Positions 10,382 through 20,206 of a stretch of DNA of 64,000 bases are shown piece after piece. Under the pieces are notes generated by a model. The model saw only the letters and a list, made by a program, of their open reading frames with translations, had not been told where the DNA came from and made no database searches. Location: contig NZ_CP074197.1 of the NCBI RefSeq assembly GCF_023921805.1, positions 620,001 through 684,000 on the forward strand. The letters are read 5' to 3'. Numbering within the stretch: the stretch's first letter is position 1; every line of letters begins with the position of its first letter. Source of the DNA: Ruminococcus sp. FMBCY1 (GTDB lineage Bacteria > Bacillota > Clostridia > Oscillospirales > Acutalibacteraceae). Both the position numbers and the translations under genes were made by a program.

Positions 10382-12191
10382 ATGATTTTGAGTTCTTATA
10401 TTCCTTAATAATCGGGATAAATTCTTTTGCGTATTTTTCCTGCTTTTTAATACCGACACCGGATATTCTTAAGAAATCATTTTCGTTTGTCGGAAGTTTT
10501 GCGCACATATCACGCAAAGATGCGTCGCTGAATATAACATACGGAGGAACGCTGGCTTTATCCGCAAGATATTTTCTGCGCTCCTTAAGTTTGTCAAACA
10601 ACACCTTATCGACCTCTGTATGCTGAATTTCTCTGTGCAGCTCATCTTTAACGGCGAGGCGCATTGTAAGGCTTTTTTGCCCTTTCAAAAGCGGATATGA
10701 TTTTTGCGTTACCTTTAAAACAGGGTATTTGTCCTCGGTTTGAGTTATATACTCTTCGTCAATAAGCCTTGTTATAAGCTCGTTTATAACCGTTCTGCGC
10801 TTGTCACTCATTATGCCATATGTAGACTGATTATTTAACCTGTATTTGTAAATATTCTCGCTTTTTGAGCCTGCAAGCACGGCGGATATTGTAGAAGTGC
10901 CGAACCGCTGCCCTGTTCGTATAATGCAAGAAATAATCTTCTGCGAATCTACCGTTACATCAGTAAGCTTGTATTCTTTAAGGCAAGCCGAGCAGTTTTT
11001 GCACTCGTTTGTGTGATACTCACCGAAGTAGTTTAGAATATAATTTCTAAGGCAGGTGGTAGATGTACAGTAACCTACCATTTTATTAAGTTTATAGTAA
11101 TCATTTTTCTTGATTTTTTCACGCTGTTCTTCGGTAAGTTCGGTATTTTCGTCATTATTTTCAATAAAAAATTTTTGCGTATGAACATCACCGGGGCTGT
11201 ACAGCAAAACGCAATCGGAGTTTTCGCCGTCACGACCTGCTCTGCCTGCCTCCTGATAGTAGTTTTCAAGATTTTTCGGCATATTATAATGCACCACAAA
11301 GCGCACATCGGGCTTATCAATTCCCATTCCGAAAGCATTGGTTGCAACAATCAGATTGCATCTGTCATTAATGAAATCGTCCTGATTTTTGCTTCGTATT
11401 TCATTGCTCAATCCTGCGTGATAAATCAGAGAATCATAGCCGTTTTCATTGAGAAAATCGCTGACTTTTTCTACATTTTTACGGGTAGCACAATAAATTA
11501 TTCCGCTCTGATTTTTGTGTTCACTCACAATGGCGAGTAATTCTTTTTGCTTGTTTTGCGGACGCTTTACGGCGAAGAACAAATTTTTTCTGTCAAAACC
11601 CGTTGTTATTTCAAAAGGATTTTTAAGACCGAGCAGATTTAGAATATCCCTTTTTACAGCGTCGGTAGCCGTAGCCGTAAATGCGGAAACGACCGGTCTG
11701 TCATCAAGTTTAGAAATAAAATCGGATATTTTCAAATAGCTTGTGCGAAAGTCGTGACCCCATTGCGACACACAGTGTGCCTCATCAACCGCAATCAGAG
11801 AAATTTTTATACTGTTGCAAAGATTAAGAAAAGCGGGCGCTTCAAGCCTTTCGGGCGCAACATAAATCAGTTTGTATTCGCCTCGCATAGCGTTATAAAT
11901 TGCTTTCGACTGTTGGGCGGGAGTAAGCGTGCTGTTGATGTATGCCGCTCTGATTCCGTTTTGATTAAGCGAAGTAACCTGGTCTTTCATCAGCGAAATA
12001 AGCGGAGAAATCACAATTGCAATTCCGTCCGACATAAGTGCCGGAATCTGATAGCAAATCGACTTTCCGCCGCCCGTAGGCATAATACAAAGCGCATCTC
12101 TGCCGCTCGAAATATTATCTATTATATTTTCCTGACCGTCACGAAACGAATCGTGGCCGAAGTATTGTTTTAGAAGTTCAAACTTATCCAT
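10380..12191 (-). CDS. recQ: ATP-dependent DNA helicase RecQ
   Basis: 603 aa from ATG 12191 (an upstream in-frame TTG would only add a hydrophobic AT-encoded stretch). Superfamily 2 helicase with Walker A MPTGGGKS, the DEAH box VDEAHC, and motif [13 protein letters not shown] zinc-binding segment with clustered cysteines ([11 protein letters not shown], then NCSAC) and a winged helix follow, and an HRDC domain is at the C-terminus ([23 protein letters not shown]). It unwinds recombination and replication intermediates. It is monocistronic, convergent with the preceding small gene. Confidence 0.95.
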   Translation of the reverse strand: MDKFELLKQYFGHDSFRDGQENIIDNISSGRDALCIMPTGGGKSICYQIPALMSDGIAIVISPLISLMKDQVTSLNQNGIRAAYINSTLTPAQQSKAIYNAMRGEYKLIYVAPERLEAPAFLNLCNSIKISLIAVDEAHCVSQWGHDFRTSYLKISDFISKLDDRPVVSAFTATATDAVKRDILNLLGLKNPFEITTGFDRKNLFFAVKRPQNKQKELLAIVSEHKNQSGIIYCATRKNVEKVSDFLNENGYDSLIYHAGLSNEIRSKNQDDFINDRCNLIVATNAFGMGIDKPDVRFVVHYNMPKNLENYYQEAGRAGRDGENSDCVLLYSPGDVHTQKFFIENNDENTELTEEQREKIKKNDYYKLNKMVGYCTSTTCLRNYILNYFGEYHTNECKNCSACLKEYKLTDVTVDSQKIISCIIRTGQRFGTSTISAVLAGSKSENIYKYRLNNQSTYGIMSDKRRTVINELITRLIDEEYITQTEDKYPVLKVTQKSYPLLKGQKSLTMRLAVKDELHREIQHTEVDKVLFDKLKERRKYLADKASVPPYVIFSDASLRDMCAKLPTNENDFLRISGVGIKKQEKYAKEFIPIIKEYKNSKS

Positions 12192-12303
12192 AATAAATAT
12201 TATATATAAAATCAAAATTATTTTCAAGCAAAGAGCCGAAAATGTTGATTATTAGCCGAAAATATTTTATACTATAGTTGTATTTTTTATTTGGAGTGAT
12301 ATT

Positions 12304-12654
12304 ATGTTATTTTTAGAATATCCGAAATGTTCGACCTGCAAAAAGGCTAAGAATTTCTTAGACAGCAAAGGTGCCGATTACGAGGACAGACACATTGTTG
12401 AAAATAATCCGACAGCCGAAGAATTAAAGCAATGGCACGAAATGAGCGGACTTGACATTAAAAAGTTTTTCAACACAAGCGGTATGCTTTATAAGTCAAT
12501 GAATTTAAAGGACAAGCTGCCGCAAATGTCGCTTGAAGAAAAATATCAACTGCTTGCAACCGACGGAATGTTAGTAAAACGCCCCATTCTCATTAACGGT
12601 GATAAGGTGCTTACAGGATTTAAAGAGGCAGAATGGGAAGACATAATAGGATAA
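12304..12654 (+). CDS. ArsC/Spx-family thioredoxin-fold protein
   Basis: 116 aa. The N-terminal YPKCSTCKKAK carries the CxxC redox pair of the Spx/YffB/ArsC family, and the KRPILI segment near the C-terminus is typical of the family. Members are either arsenate reductase-like enzymes or RNA-polymerase-binding stress regulators (Spx, MgsR). The YffB-like CSTC form fits a thiol-dependent reductase of unknown substrate better than Spx. It is 9 nt before xth and probably cotranscribed, so an oxidative-stress role is plausible but inferred. Confidence 0.85.
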   Translation: MLFLEYPKCSTCKKAKNFLDSKGADYEDRHIVENNPTAEELKQWHEMSGLDIKKFFNTSGMLYKSMNLKDKLPQMSLEEKYQLLATDGMLVKRPILINGDKVLTGFKEAEWEDIIG

Positions 12655-12663
12655 GGAGCAATT

Positions 12664-13419
12664 ATGAAGAAATTTATATCTTGGAATGTAAACGGTTTAA
12701 GAGCCTGCGTAACAAAGGGCTTTCTTGACTTTTTTAATGAAGTAAATGCAGATGTATTTTGCTTGCAGGAAACTAAGCTGCAGGCAGGACAGATTGACTT
12801 GCAGCTTGACGGCTATTATATGTATTGGAACTACGCCGAAAAAAAGGGATACTCGGGCACTGCGCTTTTCACAAAAGAAGAGCCGATAAGCGTAACCTAC
12901 GGGCTTGGAATTGAAGAACACGATAAAGAGGGCAGAGTGATAACCGCCGAATTTGAGGACTATTATTTTGTGACCTGCTATACGCCAAATTCCAAAAACG
13001 AGTTATTAAGACTTGATTACAGAATGGTTTGGGAGGATGCTTTCAGAGAATATCTGAAAAATCTTGAAAAAGCAAAACCCGTAATCGTATGCGGCGACCT
13101 CAATGTTGCGCATAATGAAATTGACCTTAAAAATCCTAAGACAAATCGCAAAAACGCAGGCTTTACAGATGAGGAAAGAGGTAAAATGACTGCGCTTTTA
13201 GACAGCGGATTTACCGATACTTTCCGCTATTTTTATCCCGACAGAGAGGGAATATACTCGTGGTGGTCATACAGATTTAAAGCGAGAGAAAAGAATGCAG
13301 GCTGGCGTATTGACTATTTTCTCACATCAAAAGCCCTTGATTCAAGACTTGTCAGCGCCGATATTCACACCGAAGTTTTCGGCAGCGACCATTGCCCTGT
13401 TGAACTTGTGATTGAATAA
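12664..13419 (+). CDS. xth: Exodeoxyribonuclease III (AP endonuclease)
   Basis: 251 aa, ExoA/Xth subfamily of the endonuclease/exonuclease/phosphatase fold. SWNVNGLRA at the start, the metal-binding Glu in LQETKL, the catalytic GDLNVAH, and the terminal [10 protein letters not shown] with the Asp-His pair are all present. It cleaves DNA at abasic sites in base excision repair. The AAGGAG ribosome site overlaps the end of the Spx-like gene's stop region. Confidence 0.95.
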   Translation: MKKFISWNVNGLRACVTKGFLDFFNEVNADVFCLQETKLQAGQIDLQLDGYYMYWNYAEKKGYSGTALFTKEEPISVTYGLGIEEHDKEGRVITAEFEDYYFVTCYTPNSKNELLRLDYRMVWEDAFREYLKNLEKAKPVIVCGDLNVAHNEIDLKNPKTNRKNAGFTDEERGKMTALLDSGFTDTFRYFYPDREGIYSWWSYRFKAREKNAGWRIDYFLTSKALDSRLVSADIHTEVFGSDHCPVELVIE

Positions 13420-13431
13420 ATTAATCAGCCT

Positions 13432-13850
13432 ATGAAATGCGAAAAATCTTGCGGAGCTGTTGTATTTACAAAAGAAAACAACGAATATAAATTTTTAATT
13501 TGCAGCAGCTTCAAGGCTTTCATGGATTTCCAAAAGGGCATATGGAAGCAGATGAAACAGAAGAACAAACCGCCTTACGAGAAATATTTGAAGAAGTCGG
13601 TGTAAAAGCAAATCTTATTGATGGCTTTAGGGTAGTCGACGAGCATATAATTCCGAGCAAAGTCGATACAGTAAAGCAAATAGTTTATTTTCTTGCTGAA
13701 TATAAAAATCAGAATGTAAAATTTCAAAAGTCTGAATTATCAGCCGTTAAACTTTTAGCGTTTGATGAGGCTTACAATACTTTTGAATATGAAAGCTCAA
13801 AAAGAATACTGTCTGCGGCTTATGATCATTTATCTAAAGCAGTTTACTAA
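13432..13850 (+). pseudogene. Nudix hydrolase (diadenosine-tetraphosphatase type), frameshifted
   Basis: ATG 13432 opens a frame reading MKCEKSCGAVVFTKENN and then KFLI, the conserved N-terminus of this Nudix family. After about 13500 the match continues only in the -1 frame, where GFPKGHMEADET, the Nudix box GHMEADET...REIFEEVG and the terminal helix run to 13850. That downstream frame has a TAA at 13488-13490 and no good start, so neither frame makes the whole protein. A single lost base near 13500 explains this. I see no convincing slippery heptamer. It is either a pseudogene or a sequencing error. It lies 12 nt after xth. Confidence 0.75.
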
Positions 13851-13853
13851 GCA

Positions 13854-13889
13854 AAAAACCTGCACTCTATAATTAAAGTGCAGGTTTTT
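13854..13889. terminator. Bidirectional terminator between the Nudix gene and ridA
   Basis: AAAAACCTGCACT and AGTGCAGGTTTTT form a 13-bp perfect stem with A/T runs on both sides. Confidence 0.9.
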
Positions 13890-13921
13890 GTTTTGAAAAA
13901 ATCAACAGATTTTATACAGAA

Positions 13922-14293
13922 TTAAACTTCGGCGATTACTTCAACTTCAACGAGTACATCCTTAGGGAGCTGTTTTACAGCTACGCAGGAACGGGCAGGC
14001 TTTTCTGTGAAATACTTGCCATATACGGCGTTGAATGCAGCAAAATCGTTCATATCCTTTAAGAAACAAACTGTCTTTACAGCCTTTTCAAGTGAACTGC
14101 CGGAAGCCTCGAGAACATTCTTAAGGTTTGTGCAAACCTGTTCTGTCTGTGCCTCAATTGTTGCAGCCTCAACATTGCCGCTTGCAGGATTAATAGCAAT
14201 CTGACCTGATGTAAATACAAGACCGTTTACTACAACTGCCTGTGAATATGGGCCGATAGCATCGGGAGCATTTTTTGTATAGATTTTTTCCAT
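13922..14293 (-). CDS. ridA: RidA (YjgF) enamine/imine deaminase
   Basis: 123 aa from ATG 14293, which has GGAGG 8 nt upstream; the upstream in-frame ATG lies before that site. IGPYSQAV, the FTSGQIA motif and the closing RSCVAV segment with the substrate-binding Arg mark the RidA family. RidA hydrolyses reactive 2-aminoacrylate-type enamines released by PLP enzymes such as threonine deaminase. It lies 18 nt downstream of that very enzyme gene, so the pair forms a functional operon. Confidence 0.95.
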   Translation of the reverse strand: MEKIYTKNAPDAIGPYSQAVVVNGLVFTSGQIAINPASGNVEAATIEAQTEQVCTNLKNVLEASGSSLEKAVKTVCFLKDMNDFAAFNAVYGKYFTEKPARSCVAVKQLPKDVLVEVEVIAEV

Positions 14294-14311
14294 AATAAAT
14301 TCCTCCATATA

Positions 14312-15505
14312 TTATACAAGCTTAAAGCCTGCGTTAATAAGTGCGTCTGTAATTTCTTTTACATGGTCAAAGTTTCTTGTTTCAAGTACAATTCTTAGGT
14401 AACAGCCGTTAATATCAGTACCCTCGCTTGCACGCTCGTGGTGGATAGAAATAACATTTCCGCCCTTTTCAGCGATAATATCGGCTACCTGCTTGAGCTG
14501 ACCCGGTTTATCCTGAAGTTCAATGCAAAGTGTCTGTGATCTGCCCGATCTTAAAAGACCACGCTTAATTACTCTTGAAAGAATAGTAACATCAATGTTG
14601 CCGCCCGAAATTACGCAAACAACTTTTTTGCCCTTTACAGGAAGTTTGTTGAACATTACAGCTGCGAGAGGTGCAGCGCCTGCGCCCTCGGCAATCATCT
14701 TCTGTGATTCAATAAGTTTTAAAATAGCAGATGAAATTTCATCATCGGTTACGGTTACAATGTCATCGACATACTTCTGAACATACTTAAATGTGTGCTC
14801 ACCCGGTTCTTTAACCTGAATACCGTCAGCAACAGTTGATACCTTGTCAAGATGAACAGGCTTACCTTGTTTGATTGACTCGTACATTGACGGAGCACCC
14901 TCTGCCTGAACACCGTAAACCTTGATGTTAGGGTTAAGGCTCTTGATTGCGCAAGCAACACCCGAGATAAGTCCACCGCCGCCGATAGCACAAACTACAG
15001 CGTCTGCGTCAGGCAATTCTTCAAGAATTTCAATACCGATTGTACCCTGACCTGCAATTACATTTTCGTCGTCAAACGGATGAATAAAAGTATAGTTATG
15101 TTCGTCACGAAGCTCACAAGCCTTATTGTAGGCATCATCATACACACCCGGTACCATACAAACCTCTGCGCCGTAGCCCTTTGTAGCCTCAACCTTAGAG
15201 ATCGGAGCGCCGTCAGGCAAGCAGATAAGTGATTTAATACCGTATTTTGTTGCGGCAAGCGCAACACCTTGAGCGTGATTACCTGCCGAGCAAGCAATAA
15301 CACCACGCTTCTTTTCTTCTTCTGTGAGCTGAGAAATCTTATATCCCGAGCCTCTTACCTTAAACGAACCAGTAATCTGCAAATTCTCAGGCTTAAGGTA
15401 AACTTCGCAATCATCGCTGATAGCGGTTGCCTTAACAAGCGGGGTAGGGATAACTACATCTTTAAGTACATAAGATGCGTGATAGATTTTATCAAGTGTA
15501 ACCAT
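14312..15505 (-). CDS. ilvA: Threonine ammonia-lyase (short, ACT-containing form)
   Basis: 397 aa from ATG 15503-15505 with a GAGGAG ribosome site. The PLP lysine is in GSFKVRGS, the PLP phosphate loop is CAIGGGGLISG, and a single ACT-type regulatory domain fills the last ~75 residues (LCIELQDKPGQLKQVAD). It deaminates threonine to 2-oxobutyrate for isoleucine synthesis or energy. The single ACT domain and length match the clostridial TdcB/IlvA form rather than the 510-aa E. coli IlvA. Cotranscribed with ridA, which detoxifies its enamine product. Confidence 0.93.
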   Translation of the reverse strand: MVTLDKIYHASYVLKDVVIPTPLVKATAISDDCEVYLKPENLQITGSFKVRGSGYKISQLTEEEKKRGVIACSAGNHAQGVALAATKYGIKSLICLPDGAPISKVEATKGYGAEVCMVPGVYDDAYNKACELRDEHNYTFIHPFDDENVIAGQGTIGIEILEELPDADAVVCAIGGGGLISGVACAIKSLNPNIKVYGVQAEGAPSMYESIKQGKPVHLDKVSTVADGIQVKEPGEHTFKYVQKYVDDIVTVTDDEISSAILKLIESQKMIAEGAGAAPLAAVMFNKLPVKGKKVVCVISGGNIDVTILSRVIKRGLLRSGRSQTLCIELQDKPGQLKQVADIIAEKGGNVISIHHERASEGTDINGCYLRIVLETRNFDHVKEITDALINAGFKLV

Positions 15506-15641
15506 ATAAATCTCCTCTTTCACTCTTATTACTTTATAATTATAAATCAGAATTGAACCAAAAACAAGTTTTTTTGCAATATTCTTCAAAAAATATTGCA
15601 TATTTCTGCCGCAATTATTGATTTGATTTACATAAAAGAAA

Positions 15642-15678
15642 GTTCGGCACATTATCATTGCTTTTTAATGTGCCGAAC
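15642..15678 (-). terminator. Terminator downstream of the flippase-like gene
   Basis: GTTCGGCACATT and AATGTGCCGAAC form a 12-bp perfect stem. On the minus strand it is followed by TTTCTTTTAT. It separates the membrane-protein gene from ilvA. Confidence 0.85.
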
Positions 15679-15691
15679 AGTAAAATTATGC

Positions 15692-16837
15692 TTATTCTGT
15701 TTTTATTTCTTCAAATTTGTTTTCTTCGGAAAGTTCATTTTCCTTAATGGCGTCATCTATTCTTTTGCCCTTTGTAAGGTAAGAGAACGGAGCGGAAATC
15801 AATATTGCGCCATAATATGTAATAAATCTCCACAACAGGATTGCAGGCTTAATTTTGTTTGCAAGTCCCACAACAAAGAACGGGCCAAAGTACATTGTAA
15901 ACGCAAGCTCTGCGCCGCCGGATGCACCCGGCAGAGGCACAAGGTTTGAAGTAAAGAGTACAAACGACTGAATACAAATTGTATCAAGAAAATTAAGCGG
16001 AACCTGACCGTGCTCAACGGCAATGCTGTGCATATCAAAAGAAAGATATACAAAATACGGAACAGAGAGGATAGCAATTACTTGCAGTGCAACGAGAGCA
16101 TAAAGCAACATCATACGCTTTTTATTTTCATAAAGCAGTTTGTTGCCTGAATGGAAAAGCTCAACCTGCTCTTTAAGCGATTTCACTTTTTTATCCGGAT
16201 TTTTGATAAATTTGAATTTATGTAAAATTTTATCTATAAACTTAATAATTTTGCCTGTAATTTTCGGACTGAACGATACAACCAAAAACAAAACGGTAAC
16301 AACTGTTTGGGTCAAAAAGCCGAGTACGATAAACAGGGTAGACCATATATTGGTAAAAGCCGCTTTAAAATAATCAAACTTTATTATAATGGCGAGTACG
16401 CTGAATACTCCCGTAACAATCTGATAATAAACAAATTTTTGCGTCATACACGCCGAGCCGAACCCGACTCCGACTTTCATTTTTGAAAGAAGATACAACT
16501 GCATAGGTTGTCCGCCTGTGTTGGACGGAGTGACAGCACCGAAAAAAACACCGACCAGCGCAACTTTGAGAGCGTCAATAAATCTGAAATCGGGATATTG
16601 TATTCTAATAAGTATCTGCGTTACAATACTGTCTATAACTATATTCATATCAAATGCGACTATGCCTGCAATTATCCATCCCCATATAAAACCATCAGGT
16701 GAAGAAAGCAAGTCAATCATTCCGTTTTCGGAAACGCAGAAAAAGACTATAAGATAAAAGGTAATGCCAAGAACTATTATATTAAAAATAAGCTTTCCGC
16801 TTATTCTAAAGCGTTTTCGCTTTTTCTCGGTGCTCAA
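15692..16837 (-). CDS. Polytopic membrane protein, lysylphosphatidylglycerol synthase flippase-like family
   Basis: 381 aa with about eight hydrophobic segments, a basic N-terminus and a charged C-terminal tail. The TPSNTGGQPMQLYLL segment near residue 100 and the PLPGASGGAELAF loop near 300 are the hallmarks of the UPF0104/YbhN/MprF-flippase family. MprF flippase domains move modified phospholipids across the membrane. There is no attached aminoacyltransferase domain here, so the lipid substrate is unknown. A GGAGG site precedes the ATG, and a terminator follows. Confidence 0.85.
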   Translation of the reverse strand: MSTEKKRKRFRISGKLIFNIIVLGITFYLIVFFCVSENGMIDLLSSPDGFIWGWIIAGIVAFDMNIVIDSIVTQILIRIQYPDFRFIDALKVALVGVFFGAVTPSNTGGQPMQLYLLSKMKVGVGFGSACMTQKFVYYQIVTGVFSVLAIIIKFDYFKAAFTNIWSTLFIVLGFLTQTVVTVLFLVVSFSPKITGKIIKFIDKILHKFKFIKNPDKKVKSLKEQVELFHSGNKLLYENKKRMMLLYALVALQVIAILSVPYFVYLSFDMHSIAVEHGQVPLNFLDTICIQSFVLFTSNLVPLPGASGGAELAFTMYFGPFFVVGLANKIKPAILLWRFITYYGAILISAPFSYLTKGKRIDDAIKENELSEENKFEEIKTE

Positions 16838-17048
16838 GAAATCTCCTCCAAAATTTTCTATTCACAAAAATGTGTACTTTAATATAATACAATCTTTTTT
16901 CTGAAAAATCAATTTACAATTCTGTCACTTATGCACTTTTGTTGTAAAAAATATATATTTTGCGATAATTTGTAGAATAAAGCACTTGAGAATTATCAAA
17001 AACTGTGATAGAATTAATAAAAACAAACAATATATTTAGGATGATTTA

Positions 17049-17486
17049 ATGCAATTTTTTAATTTTTACGGAATACCCGTTATTGCGGCTTTATTTATAA
17101 TTTGGATGATTTTCAGATGTATTGACAAAAAGTACAAGCCGCCGAAAGACACGGTAAACAGAGGATTAAAAGCATTTGAACAAATCGGCGGTTTTGCGGT
17201 AATCTTCTGTATGGTATGCGGATTCGGAATACAGGGTAAAGGATTTTTGTCGGAAACAATGCGCAACTTTTGGATTGTTTCAACGGTATTTTTAATTTTG
17301 CTGCACATTGTAAGTTGTATAATGTTTTATCGCAGCAGAAACCACACACTGCATATGATGACGGCAATTTTTCCGAGTATAATTTTTATTCTTACAGGCT
17401 TGCTTGAGCAAGACCCGCCGCTTTTATTGTTTGCAATTATATTTGCAATAGGCAAAATATATATGACCGCCAAATCTGAAAGTTAA
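17049..17486 (+). CDS. Small integral membrane protein of unknown function
   Basis: 145 aa with about four hydrophobic helices (starting near residues 8, 48, 78 and 108) joined by short basic loops. No family motif I recognise. An AGGATG site precedes the ATG. It is 14 nt upstream of the CBS-domain gene and likely cotranscribed. The upstream gap 16838-17048 is AT-rich and probably holds divergent promoters. Confidence 0.65.
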   Translation: MQFFNFYGIPVIAALFIIWMIFRCIDKKYKPPKDTVNRGLKAFEQIGGFAVIFCMVCGFGIQGKGFLSETMRNFWIVSTVFLILLHIVSCIMFYRSRNHTLHMMTAIFPSIIFILTGLLEQDPPLLLFAIIFAIGKIYMTAKSES

Positions 17487-17500
17487 TTCGGTGAAATAAA

Positions 17501-17905
17501 ATGAACATTGTAATGCTATTAAAGCCAAAAGAAACAGTGGCTTATATTTATGAAGACAGCACCATAAGACAGGCACTTGAAAAAATGAAAGCGCACAGCT
17601 ACACCGCAGTACCTGTTATTGACGAATACGGCAAGTATGTCGGCACAGTCAGTGAGGGCGACTTTTTATGGTACATAGTCGAAAAGCAAACGCAGGGTAT
17701 GAAATCGCAGGAAAAGTATTTTGTGCGTGACCTTATCCGCACCGACTTCAACCCGTCTGTAAAAATAAGCGTTGATATGAAAGAGCTTTACGAGAGAGCC
17801 TTGAATCAGAACTTTATCCCTGTCACAGATGATTCGGGAGTATTCATAGGCATTGTAACCCGTAAAGATTTAATCAGCCACTTTGTTGACAAAAGTAAAT
17901 TATAA
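17501..17905 (+). CDS. Stand-alone CBS-domain protein
   Basis: 134 aa made of two CBS repeats: the first has YTAVPVIDEYGKYVGTVSEGD and the second FIPVTDDSGVFIGIVTRKD. Such pairs form a Bateman module that binds adenine nucleotides (AMP, ATP, c-di-AMP) and senses energy state or controls partners. No enzymatic domain is attached. The neighbouring membrane protein is a possible partner, by position only. Confidence 0.85.
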   Translation: MNIVMLLKPKETVAYIYEDSTIRQALEKMKAHSYTAVPVIDEYGKYVGTVSEGDFLWYIVEKQTQGMKSQEKYFVRDLIRTDFNPSVKISVDMKELYERALNQNFIPVTDDSGVFIGIVTRKDLISHFVDKSKL

Positions 17906-17940
17906 AGTCAAATCCAACTTAAAATCCATACTGAACAACA

Positions 17941-17981
17941 AACCCTCTGTAAGTTTTTGCTTACAGAGGGTTGCTTATTTT
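17941..17981 (+). terminator. Intrinsic terminator after the CBS gene
   Basis: AACCCTCTGTAAG and CTTACAGAGGGTT form a 13-bp perfect stem followed by GCTTATTTT. Confidence 0.88.
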
Positions 17982-18093
17982 ATCGGTTCTGTTTTATGTC
18001 GGTGCTTTAATGAATTGTGTTTTGGCAAATTTTTATAATTACTTGACAAAGCATTACGCTAAGCAACAATTCAACAAACCTTTAATAAAGAAC

Positions 18094-18507
18094 TTATATT
18101 AAATTTTGCAATGTTTCGTACAAGTTTGCGTCAGCTTTTTTAATAGGCATAGGTTTGTTTGAGCGGTTTACACAGCAATGTGATGTTTTGCCTACTGTTG
18201 CGAGAATGTCGGTATCAGCAAATCTGATTTCGTATTCAAATTCCATTTTTGCTGCCGACATCTTAGTAAGTTTTGTTGTGATGTAAACCTTATCGTCAAA
18301 TTTCAACGGCACAATGTACTTTGCATATGCGTCAACAACGGCAATAGAAACACCTTTATCCTCAAGTGCTCTTACATCGCAGCCGATTTGCTCCATAAAG
18401 TCACATCGTGCTTCCTCAAAGAACCTGATATAATTTGAATGATGGACTATGCTCATCATATCGGTTTCATAGTAATTGATTCTTCTTGAATATGGTTTTA
18501 TCTGCAA
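18094..18507 (-). CDS. Hotdog-fold acyl-CoA thioesterase (4HBT/YbgC type)
   Basis: 137 aa. The N-terminal YYETDMMSIVHHSNYIRFFEEAR carries the 4HBT signature with the catalytic Asp in the ETDMM segment. It hydrolyses acyl or aryl thioesters. It lies 11 nt downstream of an AMP-forming acyl ligase and is the last gene of a three-gene operon with a FabF-type ketosynthase. It may therefore release the product, or edit wrong acyl thioesters. Confidence 0.88.
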   Translation of the reverse strand: MQIKPYSRRINYYETDMMSIVHHSNYIRFFEEARCDFMEQIGCDVRALEDKGVSIAVVDAYAKYIVPLKFDDKVYITTKLTKMSAAKMEFEYEIRFADTDILATVGKTSHCCVNRSNKPMPIKKADANLYETLQNLI

Positions 18508-18518
18508 AAAATCACCCT

Positions 18519-20180
18519 TTATTTTTTAATAAGCAAACCGTTTTTCAAATCTTCTTTAGCCTGCTGTCTTATTTTGAAGTGCTGCTTTTTACCTGTCGCC
18601 GTATGTGGCAATTCTGTCACAAAGCGGTAATATCTCGGAGCCTGATACTTTGAAATGTCAGGGGAATTTGCGCAAAATTCAAAAAGCTCCTTGGCAGTAA
18701 GGCTTTCGTCCTCGGGAATAACATAGGCTGCAACGCTTTCGCCACGAACACTGTCAGGCACACCCGTTACTATACATTCCGAAACTTTAGGGTGCTTATT
18801 GATAGCCTCTTCGATTCTTGCAGGGTAGATATTTTCGCCCTTGCTGATAATCATATCATCTTTTCTGCCCGAAATTGTGATAAATTGATTTTCGTCCCAA
18901 GTGCCTACATCGCCTGTGTACATCCAGCCGTCGGCAAATTTATCCTTTGAGGCTTTTTCGTTGCCTACATAGCAATAGGTTGTCTTACCGGGGCACTTAA
19001 TAATTATTTCGCCCTCTGTCTTGCCGTCACAAGGAACAGTATCATCGGGATTTGCTTTTCCCTCATCGTAAACATTTACGATTCTTACCTCATCATCGGT
19101 ACATGAACGACCTGCAGAACCTGCCATTTCAGGTAAATCATACGGGCGTAAAAATGTATTCCAAAATGTTTCTGTTGTGCCGTAGCCGTTAAAAATATTA
19201 GGTGTAAGCACATTCTGAAAACGAATACAAGCCTCTTTTTCAAGCGGACTGCCCATAGTTATTATACCCTTTAAAGAAGAAATATTCTTAGGGTGCTTTT
19301 CCTGTCGGCTTGCAAGCAGAGTGAGAATTGACGGTACACCTGTTATAAAAGTAATCTTATTGCTCTCTACATATTCAAGGCAGGTCTTAGGGTTAAAATT
19401 ACGCAGAATTACAATACATCCGCCTACATACAAAGTAGGGGTAGGGCCGCCCGAATGTAAACCGCCACGGTGGAACCACGGCGTCATATTCATTGTAATG
19501 TCGGTAGGGTTGAGCGGGAAATGCATAATTACATCGTGTGCCGAAAGCACTTCGTTTACATTGTTGAGCGGAACACCCTTTGGTGTGCCTGTTGTGCCCG
19601 AAGTCTGCAAACGAACAACCTCATCATATATATGCGGCTCAAAATCAACAGGCGGATTTTCTTCGGAGGCATTTTTTATATAGTCCTCAAAAAGAATATG
19701 TCCCTGTGGAAGTTCGATTTCTTTACCGGAGTTGTTTACGGCGATAATTACCTTTGGAGTATGAGAAGTGATTTCAAGAGCCTTTACAACTGTATCAAGG
19801 ATTTCTGTGTCATACACATATACAGTAGGTTTGTTGTGACCGATGATTTCCGCCGTTTCGCCCGGAGAAAGATTAAAGTTTACGGGATTACCGATAGCTC
19901 CGAGTTTTTGCGGTGATATATATCCAAGCAAAAATTGTGTAGAGTTAAAAAGCTGCATAAATACAACATCGCCCTTTTTAACACCGTCTGCTTTCATGGC
20001 ATTTGCAAACTTATTTGCAGCTGTGTTTAATTCTGTATATGTCCACTTTATGTTATGGGCAGGGTCAATAACAGCTGTTCTATTGCCAAAACGGCGAACA
20101 TTTCTCATAAAGCCGTTAAGCCATGTAAATTCGCTTTCAAATGTTTTTACAAACATATCTGTATCATAAGTAAACTGCAT
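18519..20180 (-). CDS. AMP-forming acyl-CoA/acyl-acid ligase (ANL superfamily)
   Basis: 553 aa. The P-loop-like A3 motif TSGTTGTPKG, the A5 region NGYGTTE, the A7 YTGDVGTWDEN, the A8 hinge ISGRKDDMI and the catalytic lysine segment ATGKKQHFK near the C-terminus are intact. It activates a carboxylic acid as acyl-AMP and transfers it to CoA or a carrier protein. The substrate cannot be read from the sequence. It stands between fabF and a thioesterase gene; no acyl carrier protein gene is present in this operon. Confidence 0.9.
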   Translation of the reverse strand: MQFTYDTDMFVKTFESEFTWLNGFMRNVRRFGNRTAVIDPAHNIKWTYTELNTAANKFANAMKADGVKKGDVVFMQLFNSTQFLLGYISPQKLGAIGNPVNFNLSPGETAEIIGHNKPTVYVYDTEILDTVVKALEITSHTPKVIIAVNNSGKEIELPQGHILFEDYIKNASEENPPVDFEPHIYDEVVRLQTSGTTGTPKGVPLNNVNEVLSAHDVIMHFPLNPTDITMNMTPWFHRGGLHSGGPTPTLYVGGCIVILRNFNPKTCLEYVESNKITFITGVPSILTLLASRQEKHPKNISSLKGIITMGSPLEKEACIRFQNVLTPNIFNGYGTTETFWNTFLRPYDLPEMAGSAGRSCTDDEVRIVNVYDEGKANPDDTVPCDGKTEGEIIIKCPGKTTYCYVGNEKASKDKFADGWMYTGDVGTWDENQFITISGRKDDMIISKGENIYPARIEEAINKHPKVSECIVTGVPDSVRGESVAAYVIPEDESLTAKELFEFCANSPDISKYQAPRYYRFVTELPHTATGKKQHFKIRQQAKEDLKNGLLIKK

Positions 20181-20206
20181 AAATTTCTCCTTTATATCGT
20201 TAGGGA

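Noticed and set aside
13490..13510. Programmed -1 frameshift in the Nudix gene
   Set aside because: The joint (AAATTTTTAATTTGC) does not give an X-XXY-YYZ heptamer in the right frame, and no downstream pseudoknot is obvious.
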